Source of the DNA: Oscillospiraceae bacterium
GTDB lineage: Bacteria; Bacillota_A; Clostridia; Oscillospirales; Oscillospiraceae
Direction of reading: 5' to 3'
Assembly (NCBI GenBank): GCA_017455225.1
Contig: JAFTBL010000072.1
Span: 1 to 6,561, forward strand
Length of the DNA stretch: 6,561 bases
How positions within the stretch are numbered: position 1 is the stretch's first letter; each line of letters starts with the position of its first letter. The position numbers and the translations under genes were made by a program. The notes under the pieces are model-generated. The model was given only the letters and a program-made list of their open reading frames with translations. It was not told where the DNA came from and did not search any database. Shown here in pieces: positions 1 to 6,100 of the stretch.

Positions 1-1984
1 AGGGCAGAAGAAGGCCAACGGCTTCGGCAACCGCTTTTTGATGGGCCTGGTGTTCTTTTTCCTCTATGCGCCCATCTTCATCCTTATCATTTTCTCCTTC
101 AACTCCGGCACCTCCAGCTCCGTCTGGCGTGGCTTCTCGCTGGGCTGGTACCGGGCGCTGATGAACAACCGGCTGATCCTGACCAGTGTGTACACCACGC
201 TGATGGTGTCGCTGCTGGCCACAGTGATCGCCACGGTGGCCGGCACCTTTGCCGCCATCGGGTTTTACAGCATGCGCCGGCGCAAGCGGGACGCGCTGAT
301 GGCGGTGAACAATATCCCCATGATGAACGCGGACATCGTCACCGGCGTGAGTTTGTGCCTTCTGTTCGTGGTGTTCTTCAACGGCTGGGAGAGCTTTGCC
401 GGGTGGCTCAACGGTGTGACGGGTCTGGCACTGCCCACCCGGCTGTCGCTGGGCTTCGGCACCATGCTCATCGCCCACGTGTGCTTCAACATCCCCTACG
501 TCATCCTTGCCGTGGGGCCCAAGCTGCGGCAGATGGACCGCAACCTCATCGATGCAGCCCAGGATCTTGGCTGCACGTGGATGCAGGCGTTCTGGAAGGT
601 GGTCATCCCGGAGATCAAGCCGGGCATCGTTTCCGGCGCGCTGACGGCGTTCACCATGTCGGTGGACGACTTTATCATCAGCTATTTCACCGCCGGCTCC
701 AGCACGTCTACGCTGGCCATGACCATCTACGGCATGACGAAAAAGCGGGTCAGCCCCCAGATCAACGCGGTGTCCACGCTGCTGTTCGTCACGGTGCTGA
801 TCCTGCTGGTCATCATCAACCTGCGGGAATCCCAGCAGGCGAAGCGGCAGGTGCACGGCACGGCGAAGCCGGTGGCTGTCAAGGTGCCCAGCCGCACGGT
901 GATCGTGCTGCGCCGGGTGACGGCCGGCGCGCTGGCGTGTGTGCTGGCGGTGGTTCTGATCGTCACGGGGCATGCCGCCGCCGCCCGCCCGGTGGTGAAC
1001 GTGTGCTCCTGGGGCGAGTATATCGACGAGGATCTGATCGCCGAATTTGAGGAAACCACCGGTATCACCGTGAACTACCAGACGGTGGAGAGCAACGAGG
1101 CTCTGTATTCCCTCATCGAAATGGGCGGCGCGGATTTCGACGTGATCGTGCCCTCCGACTACATGATCGCCCGGCTGATCTCCGAGGGGATGCTGGCGGA
1201 GCTGGATTATGAGAACATCCCCAACTACGTGCTCATCGACGAGGCGTACAAGGGCCTGAACTACGACCCGGAGAACAAGTACACCGTGCCCTATATGTGG
1301 GGCACACTGGGGATCATCTACAACACCGCCATGGTGGACGAGGAGATCACCAGCTGGGACGCCATGTTCGACCCGAAGTATGCCGGGCAGGTGCTGATGA
1401 TCAACAATTCCCGCGACGCGCTGGCGGCTGCCCTGCTGGATCTGGGGTACAGCATCAACACCACGGACGAGGACGAGCTGCGCGCCGCCTTCCAGCGGCT
1501 GCGGGACGCCAAGGACGAGGGCGTGTATCAGGCCTTCGTGATGGATCAGGTCTTCCAGAAAATGGAGGGTGGAAACGCCGCCATCGCCATGTACTACGCA
1601 GGTGACTATCTCACCATGCTTGAGAACAACGAGGATCTGGCGTTCGTGATCCCCGACGAGGGAAGCAACTGGTTCGTGGACGCCATGTGCGTGCTCAAGA
1701 CCGCTCAGCACAAGGCGGAGGCGGAGGCGTGGATCAATTTCATTGCCTCCACCAGCGCCAACCTTGCCAACATGGACTTCATCTGGTACGCCTCGCCCAA
1801 TGCCGAGGCACTGGCGGAGTACAAGAACTACTATCTGGAGACCTACGAGGAGGAGCTGGACGAGGAGATCTTTGAGATCATGGCCGCTCCGCCGGAGGTA
1901 CTGGAGCGCTGCGAGATCTATGAGGATCTGCCCGTGGAAACGCTGGCGCTGTACAACGACCTGTGGAACCAGCTGGGGATCTGA
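1..1984 (+). CDS. potCD: Fused spermidine/putrescine ABC transporter permease and substrate-binding protein (PotC-PotD), 5' end cut off
   Basis: This is an inner-membrane polyamine importer subunit with its own extracellular binding domain; it should work with PotA (ATPase) and PotB, presumably encoded to the left. The frame is open to the window edge (first full codon at 2). Residues below are counted from the TTG at 38. That TTG and the ATG at 41 lack a Shine-Dalgarno, and the upstream residues (GQKKANGFGNRF) look like a normal PotC N-terminus, so the true start lies outside. The permease part (about 1-262) has six hydrophobic segments and an EAA loop (about 170-196, DAAQDLG then IPEIKPG). 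A basic linker (263-293) leads to a seventh membrane segment (about 296-315). PotD follows (about 318-648): SWGEYID, PSDYMI, LGYSINTT and WYASPN match PotD landmarks, and the length is that of a full binding protein. No ATG lies between residues 233 and 362, so a separate potD start is unlikely. No lipobox cysteine is present. Family assignment is firm; the exact polyamine is not known. Confidence 0.94.
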   Translation, partial: GQKKANGFGNRFLMGLVFFFLYAPIFILIIFSFNSGTSSSVWRGFSLGWYRALMNNRLILTSVYTTLMVSLLATVIATVAGTFAAIGFYSMRRRKRDALMAVNNIPMMNADIVTGVSLCLLFVVFFNGWESFAGWLNGVTGLALPTRLSLGFGTMLIAHVCFNIPYVILAVGPKLRQMDRNLIDAAQDLGCTWMQAFWKVVIPEIKPGIVSGALTAFTMSVDDFIISYFTAGSSTSTLAMTIYGMTKKRVSPQINAVSTLLFVTVLILLVIINLRESQQAKRQVHGTAKPVAVKVPSRTVIVLRRVTAGALACVLAVVLIVTGHAAAARPVVNVCSWGEYIDEDLIAEFEETTGITVNYQTVESNEALYSLIEMGGADFDVIVPSDYMIARLISEGMLAELDYENIPNYVLIDEAYKGLNYDPENKYTVPYMWGTLGIIYNTAMVDEEITSWDAMFDPKYAGQVLMINNSRDALAAALLDLGYSINTTDEDELRAAFQRLRDAKDEGVYQAFVMDQVFQKMEGGNAAIAMYYAGDYLTMLENNEDLAFVIPDEGSNWFVDAMCVLKTAQHKAEAEAWINFIASTSANLANMDFIWYASPNAEALAEYKNYYLETYEEELDEEIFEIMAAPPEVLERCEIYEDLPVETLALYNDLWNQLGI

Positions 1985-1992
1985 CACGGCTG

Positions 1993-2028
1993 AAAGAGCG
2001 ACCTGTCCTTTTTGGACGGGTCGCTTTT
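1993..2028 (+). terminator. Intrinsic terminator after potCD
   Basis: An 11-bp stem pairs 1998-2008 (GCGACCTGTCC) with 2014-2024 (GGACGGGTCGC), with one T-G wobble and a TTTTT loop. A TTTT run follows at 2025-2028, with an AAAGA tract opposite it on the 5' side. The stem starts 14 nt after the potCD stop codon. It should separate the transport operon from comEC. Confidence 0.93.
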
Positions 2029-2038
2029 CATGTTGCCC

Positions 2039-2067
2039 TTGCCCCGGCGCGCGTAATTTGGTATAAT
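2039..2067 (+). promoter_or_regulatory. Sigma-A-type promoter of the comEC-holA-rnmV cluster
   Basis: The -35 box is TTGCCC at 2039-2044 (4 of 6 matches to TTGACA). The spacer is 17 bp and the -10 box is a perfect TATAAT at 2062-2067, preceded by TGG (2059-2061), an extended -10. Transcription would begin near 2074, giving a leader of only about 20 nt that contains the ribosome binding site. A second TTGCCC lies directly upstream at 2033-2038, but its spacing (23 bp) is too long. No operator or ComK-like box was recognised. Confidence 0.85.
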
Positions 2068-2092
2068 CCTTCCAGAAGACGGAGGGCGGTGA

Positions 2093-4378
2093 ATGGGGAT
2101 GCGGGTGCTGGCTACGCTGGCGTTTTCCTTTGCCTGCGGCGTGGGCCTGTCCGTCCTGCTCCCGTGGGACGGCTGGCAGCTGTGGGCGGCCTGCGCGCTG
2201 GCCGGGGCAGGCCTCGTTCTTGCGGCGGCGGGGAAGAGACTGTGTTTTCGCAAGCGCCTGCTGCTGATCGTCTTTGCCGTGAGCGCGGCGTTATTATACG
2301 TCAGCGCCTACACCGCCCTTGTGTGCCGCCCGTGGACGGAGCAATGCGGGCAAACCGCCGCGTTTACCGCCACCGCCGTGGAATATGCCGTGGAAAACGA
2401 GCACGGCGCCCGTATCACCGTGCGCCTTGGCCCCGGCGCCAAGGCGGTGCTCTACGGCGACGAAACGCTGCTGACGGTGGAGCCGGGACAGCGGCTTTCC
2501 GGCACGGCGCGGTGGCAGAACGCCGGGCGCGTGCATGAAACGGATATTGCCACCTTCACCTCCCGGGGCGTGTTCGTGCTGCTGTATCAAAAGGGAACGC
2601 TGCAGGTCGAGCAAGGGGAGGCAGGGAGCCTTCTCTATGTGCCCCAGCGGTTTGCCCGCAGCACGAAGGAGATCATTTCCCGCGTGTGGGACGACGCGCT
2701 TGCCGGCGGCGTCGTGCTGGCGGAGCTGACCGGCGACCGCACGGGTATTTCCCCGGAAATAGGCGCGGCGATCTCACAGGCGGGGCTTTCCCATCTGTTT
2801 GCGGTGTCAGGGCTGCACTGCGCGTTTTTGGTGGCGCTGGTGCATCTGCTGCTGCGCCGGAGGAAGCGATGGCTGACGTGTGCTGTGGCCATGATCGTGC
2901 TGGTGTTCTACGCCGCCATGGTGGGCTTCACTGCCTCGGTGGTGCGCGCCTGCGTGCTGCAGTTCTTCCTGTTGCTGGCGCCCCTGGCGCGCCGCGACGC
3001 CGATCCGCTGACCGCGCTGGCGGCCGCCCTTTGGCTGCTGCTGATGCTGAATCCCTACGCCGTCGGCGGTGTGGGGCTGCAGCTGAGCTTTGCCGCCACG
3101 TTGGGCATGATCCTCTTTGCCGAAAAGCTTTATGAGCGGTTTACGTCGATTTACAGGGGAAAACGCCGCGCCGTCAGGCAGATCCTGTCGTTTTTTGCCG
3201 CCAATCTTTCCGCCACGGCGTCGGCACTGCTTTTTACGGTCCCGCTGACGGCGTATTATTTCAACGTATTTACCCTGATCGCGCCGGTGAGCAACCTTCT
3301 GGTGCTGCCGATCGCCTCGTGGAACTTTTCCGCCGCTGTCGTCACCGTGCTTTTGGGGCACGTCTTCCTTCCGGCGGCACGGGCGGTGGGGATCGTGTGT
3401 TATCTGCTGACCCACGCTATGGTGTGGCTGGCAGGGGCGCTGGCGTCCCTGCCGTTCCACGCGCTGTATTTTTCCAACGTTTATCTGCGTCTGTGGCTGC
3501 CCTATGTCTATCTCATGGGCGCCGGCTGCGCGGTTTTGAAGGCTAAACGCCGGGCTGTGGCCGGCGCCTGCGCCGCCGCGGTGCTGACGCTGGTGCTGGC
3601 TGTGGCGATGAACGGCGCGCAGTTCCGCAGCGGCACCATGACCGCCATGGCGGTGGACGTGGGGCAGGGTGAGTGCGTGATCCTTGCCTCAGGCGACCGG
3701 GCCGTCGTGGTAGACTGCGGCAGCAGCAACAGCTACGTCAGCGCCGGCGATCGGGCGGCGGACGAGCTGAACGGCGTGGGCATCCGCCGCCTGTCGGCGT
3801 TGGTGCTGACCCATTTTCATGCCGACCACGCCAACGGCGTCGAGGTGCTGATGGCGCGTGTCGGTGTGGAGGAGCTGTGGATCCCGGATATTGAGGACGA
3901 GTTCGGCATGCGGGAGCGTCTGATGACCCTGGCGCAGAAGAAGGGGATCCGTGTCCGGCTGATCGAATCGGTTTCCACGCTGCCGCTGGGCGAGGCCGTG
4001 CTGACGGCCTATCCGCCGGTGGGCGCCGGCGATATGAACGAGCAGGGACTGACCGTCCTGTGCTCCGCCGGGGATTTCGACGTGCTGATCACCGGCGACA
4101 TGGCTGGCTCCACGGAGCGGCGGCTCATTGAAAAGTACGACCTGCCGGACGTGGAGGTGCTGGTGGTGAGCCACCACGGCTCCAAGAACAGCTCCGCCCG
4201 GGAATTTTTGGACGCGGTGCGGCCGGAAACGGCGCTGATCTGCGTGGGCGACAACTCATATGGCCACCCCACGGAGGAGGCCATGATGCGATTGACCGGG
4301 GCAGGCGCGGTGATCTACCGCACCGACGTTCACGGCAATATCACTGTCAAAGCGGGAAAGGAAGCAGGCAATGGCTAA
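2093..4378 (+). CDS. comEC: ComEC/Rec2 family DNA-uptake channel with C-terminal metallo-beta-lactamase domain
   Basis: In competent bacteria ComEC forms the membrane channel through which single-stranded DNA enters, and its metallo-beta-lactamase domain is proposed to degrade the other strand. At 761 aa it is close to the usual full length (about 770 in B. subtilis). Order: N-terminal membrane segments (about 6-75), a soluble OB-fold-like region (about 85-195), the Competence domain with many membrane helices (about 200-510; signature GLSHLFAVSGLH at 231-242), then the hydrolase domain. That domain has DVGQGE (522-527), HFHADH (574-579), ITGDM (666-670), SHHGS (693-697) and YGHPT (723-727), so the metal-binding set appears intact. 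The start is set by GGAGGG at 2081-2086, 6 nt before the ATG; the ATG at 2099 is less well spaced. The stop overlaps holA by 8 nt. comEA and comEB are not adjacent upstream. Whether the organism is transformable cannot be told from here. Confidence 0.95.
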   Translation: MGMRVLATLAFSFACGVGLSVLLPWDGWQLWAACALAGAGLVLAAAGKRLCFRKRLLLIVFAVSAALLYVSAYTALVCRPWTEQCGQTAAFTATAVEYAVENEHGARITVRLGPGAKAVLYGDETLLTVEPGQRLSGTARWQNAGRVHETDIATFTSRGVFVLLYQKGTLQVEQGEAGSLLYVPQRFARSTKEIISRVWDDALAGGVVLAELTGDRTGISPEIGAAISQAGLSHLFAVSGLHCAFLVALVHLLLRRRKRWLTCAVAMIVLVFYAAMVGFTASVVRACVLQFFLLLAPLARRDADPLTALAAALWLLLMLNPYAVGGVGLQLSFAATLGMILFAEKLYERFTSIYRGKRRAVRQILSFFAANLSATASALLFTVPLTAYYFNVFTLIAPVSNLLVLPIASWNFSAAVVTVLLGHVFLPAARAVGIVCYLLTHAMVWLAGALASLPFHALYFSNVYLRLWLPYVYLMGAGCAVLKAKRRAVAGACAAAVLTLVLAVAMNGAQFRSGTMTAMAVDVGQGECVILASGDRAVVVDCGSSNSYVSAGDRAADELNGVGIRRLSALVLTHFHADHANGVEVLMARVGVEELWIPDIEDEFGMRERLMTLAQKKGIRVRLIESVSTLPLGEAVLTAYPPVGAGDMNEQGLTVLCSAGDFDVLITGDMAGSTERRLIEKYDLPDVEVLVVSHHGSKNSSAREFLDAVRPETALICVGDNSYGHPTEEAMMRLTGAGAVIYRTDVHGNITVKAGKEAGNG

Positions 4379-5402
4379 ATCGGACGGCAACGCTCTGGAA
4401 CGGCTGCGGGGGGCTCTGCGCAGCGGTCAGGTCGCCAGACTTTATATTTTTCACGGGGAAGAGGCGTATCTGCGCCGCTTCTATCTGGACGAGCTTAAAA
4501 AGGCGCTGGTGCCGGAGGGATTTGAGGAATTCAACTATCACCGCATGGAGGGCAAGGGCCTTGCTGTGCAGGCGCTTTCGGACGCGGTGGAGGCCATGCC
4601 CATGATGGCTGAGCACACGCTGGTGGTGGTGCAGGATCTGGATCTTTACAAGCTGGACGAGCGCAGCCGCAGCCAGATGATCGAGCTGTTGTCAGATCTG
4701 CCGGAATACTGCACGCTGGTGTTCTCCTACGAGCAGCTCCCCTTCAAGCGCGACGCCAAGATGAGAAAGCTGAACGAGGTGCTGGACAGGGCGGAGGTGG
4801 TGGAGTTTGCCCAGCAGGAGCGGGCCGCCCTGCTGCGCTGGATCAAAAAGCGCTTTGCCGCCACCGGCCACGACATCGACAGCTCCGCCGCCGACCATCT
4901 GCTGTTCACCTGCGGGTCGCTGATGAGCCAGCTGATCCCGGAGATCGAGAAGATCGGCGCCTATGCCAAGGGGCAGAACGTGACGGTGGCGGATATCAAC
5001 GCGGTGGCGGATCCGGTGCTGGACGCCCGGATCTTCGACATGACCAACTGCATCACCGCCGGGAAATATGACGTCGCTGCCCGGGTGCTGGGCGAGCTTT
5101 TGCGGATGCAGACCGAGCCCATCGCCATTCTGGCGGCGGTGGGGAAGGAGCTGCGGCGGCTTTACACGGCACGCCTGGCGCTGGACGACGGGAAGGACAG
5201 GCTGTGGCTCAAGCAGATCTGGGGCATGAGTTCCGACTACCCCGCAAAGCTGCTGCTGCAGGCGGCACGCCGGGTGGACGGCCCATGGTGCCGCCGGGCG
5301 GTGAAGCGGTGTCAGACGCTGGACCGGCGGATGAAGAGCGAGCGCGGCGTCGACGCCGAGGCGGAGCTGAAGCAATTCGTGATGGAGCTTGCCCTGCGAT
5401 GA
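4371..5402 (+). CDS. holA: DNA polymerase III delta subunit (clamp loader)
   Basis: Delta opens the beta sliding clamp in the cytoplasmic clamp-loader complex (with delta' and tau/gamma) during chromosome replication. The 343 aa match the family length. The N-terminal AAA+-like domain begins with LYIFHGEEAYLRR (24-36), which sits where a P-loop would be but lacks the GxxGxGKT pattern, as expected for delta, which does not hydrolyse ATP. AMPMMAEHTLVVV (75-87) is the likely clamp-contacting element, with M78-M79 where many relatives have two bulky hydrophobic residues. The helical C-terminal collar domain runs from about 215 to 343, including DARIFDMTNCI (218-228) and ILAAVGKELRRLY (253-265). 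The ATG lies inside the end of comEC, with AGGA at 4359-4362 as its ribosome binding site. The stop overlaps the next start as ATGA, so translation is probably coupled in both directions. Sequence matches the family well throughout. Confidence 0.93.
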   Translation: MAKSDGNALERLRGALRSGQVARLYIFHGEEAYLRRFYLDELKKALVPEGFEEFNYHRMEGKGLAVQALSDAVEAMPMMAEHTLVVVQDLDLYKLDERSRSQMIELLSDLPEYCTLVFSYEQLPFKRDAKMRKLNEVLDRAEVVEFAQQERAALLRWIKKRFAATGHDIDSSAADHLLFTCGSLMSQLIPEIEKIGAYAKGQNVTVADINAVADPVLDARIFDMTNCITAGKYDVAARVLGELLRMQTEPIAILAAVGKELRRLYTARLALDDGKDRLWLKQIWGMSSDYPAKLLLQAARRVDGPWCRRAVKRCQTLDRRMKSERGVDAEAELKQFVMELALR

Positions 5403-5977
5403 AGAAGCCGAGGATCCGGGAAGTGATCGTGGTGGAGGGCCGCTACGACAAGAATACGCTGCTGCAGGCGGTGGAAGCATCCGTGGTGACCACCGACGGC
5501 TTTTCCGTGTTCCACGACGGGGAAAAGGTGGCCTTTTTGCGCCGCCTTGCCGCGCAGAGAGGGCTGATCCTGCTGACGGACAGCGACGGGGCCGGCTTCG
5601 TGATCCGGAACCATCTCAAGGGCGCGCTGCCCAAGGAGCAGGTCAAGCAGGCCTATATCCCGGACGTGGCGGGCAAGGAGCGGCGGAAAAAGCAACCCGG
5701 CAAGGAGGGCAAGCTGGGCGTGGAGGGCATGACGCCGCAGGTGCTGCTGGAGACGCTCCGCCGCGCCGGCGCCACCTTTGAAGATGAGCAGGCCCGGCCG
5801 CCCCGCGACCCCATCACCAAGGCGGATCTTATGGAGAAGGGCTTGATCGGCGCCGGCAGCACGGCGCGGCGGGCAGAGCTGCTGCGGCGCCTGGAACTTC
5901 CGGAGCGCCTGACCGCAAACGGCATGCTGGAGGCGCTGAACCTGTTTCTCACGCGGCAGGAATTTTTGTCGCTGTAA
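5399..5977 (+). CDS. rnmV: Ribonuclease M5-like Toprim protein
   Basis: RNase M5 makes the final cleavages that mature 5S rRNA in Firmicutes, acting on precursor bound by ribosomal protein L18. The 192 aa fit the family (about 185). An N-terminal Toprim domain carries VVEGRYD (11-17, catalytic E13) and LTDSDGAG (59-66, DxD at D61/D63). It is followed by the conserved KLGVEGM (105-111), and then by a C-terminal segment with ITKADLMEKGLIGAG (139-153), typical of the M5 C-terminal domain. The basic stretch between the Toprim and GVEG parts (GKERRKKQPGKEG, 92-104) appears longer than in B. subtilis RNase M5. I chose the ATG at 5399: it overlaps the holA stop as ATGA, and protein similarity begins there, although the frame stays open upstream to about 5204. 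GGAG at 5384-5387 is a distant, weak ribosome binding site, so coupling to holA is likely. ksgA, the common neighbour, is not adjacent. True 5S processing is inferred; a related Toprim nuclease role is the alternative. Confidence 0.8.
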   Translation: MKKPRIREVIVVEGRYDKNTLLQAVEASVVTTDGFSVFHDGEKVAFLRRLAAQRGLILLTDSDGAGFVIRNHLKGALPKEQVKQAYIPDVAGKERRKKQPGKEGKLGVEGMTPQVLLETLRRAGATFEDEQARPPRDPITKADLMEKGLIGAGSTARRAELLRRLELPERLTANGMLEALNLFLTRQEFLSL

Positions 5978-6001
5978 GGCGCCGCGTGGGGCAATGCGCT
6001 C

Positions 6002-6030
6002 TTGCAATTTGCCGCCGCAATGGCTATAAT
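6002..6030 (+). promoter_or_regulatory. Sigma-A-type promoter of glnS
   Basis: The -35 box is TTGCAA at 6002-6007 (4 of 6 matches), the spacer is 17 bp, and the -10 box is a perfect TATAAT at 6025-6030. Transcription would begin near 6037, giving a leader of about 64 nt. No intrinsic terminator is visible between rnmV (stop 5977) and this promoter, so readthrough from the upstream cluster could also contribute to glnS expression. Confidence 0.82.
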
Positions 6031-6053
6031 ATCCACATTGCAAACGTACACAA

Positions 6054-6069
6054 CGCCGCGCTGGCGGCG
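6054..6069 (+). other. Small GC hairpin in the glnS leader
   Basis: CGCCGC (6054-6059) pairs perfectly with GCGGCG (6064-6069) around a GCTG loop. No T-run follows, so it is not an intrinsic terminator. It ends 17 nt before the AGGGAG ribosome binding site and leaves it free. It could stabilise the 5' end of the message or be chance in GC-rich DNA. Confidence 0.5.
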
Positions 6070-6100
6070 CAATGACACCGTTTATAGGGAGTGTGACACC

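Larger units (their letters stand above)
5991..6073 (+). repeat. Cluster of GCAAT/ATTGC pentamers around the glnS promoter
   Basis: GCAAT occurs at 5991-5995, 6004-6008, 6017-6021 and 6069-6073, and its complement ATTGC at 6037-6041. The first three are exactly 13 bp apart and the last is 52 bp (4 x 13) from the third. The second copy and the ATTGC copy each sit in a TTGCAA palindrome (6002-6007 and 6038-6043), the first being the -35 box and the second close to the expected transcription start. The repeats are read directly; any operator role is a guess. Confidence 0.45.

Noticed and set aside
38..43. TTG at 38 or ATG at 41 as the real start of the transporter gene
   Set aside because: There is no Shine-Dalgarno in front, the frame is open to the edge, and the residues encoded upstream fit a PotC N-terminus. 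The gene is therefore treated as partial.
870..1000. A separate potD gene starting inside the fusion at a GTG codon
   Set aside because: No ribosome binding site or ATG is present between about 740 and 1120, and the frame is continuous. A GTG start in the linker is possible but unsupported.
355..1050. A 231-codon + strand frame overlapping the PotC part
   Set aside because: It is an out-of-frame reading of the permease, rich in Arg/Gly/His/Ala, and ends without any known fold signature.
2807..3460. A 217-codon minus-strand frame inside comEC
   Set aside because: It is compositionally biased (Gln/Arg/His), antisense to the conserved membrane domain of ComEC, and has no domain signature.
5204..5398. 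N-terminal extension of the RNase M5-like protein from 5204
   Set aside because: This stretch is the holA coding region in another frame. The encoded residues are Arg/Gly-rich and low in information, and similarity to RNase M5 begins at the ATG at 5399.
4692..5480. A 262-codon minus-strand frame over holA
   Set aside because: It is a shadow of holA on the opposite strand, Leu/His/Gln-rich, with no motif.
5978..6021. Terminator after rnmV
   Set aside because: The GC-rich stretch (GGCGCCGCG) does not form a stem followed by a T-run. The following T/A-rich bases belong to the glnS promoter.
6031..6100. T-box or other riboswitch in front of glnS
   Set aside because: The leader from the predicted start is only about 64 nt, with no T-box core sequence and no terminator/antiterminator pair.
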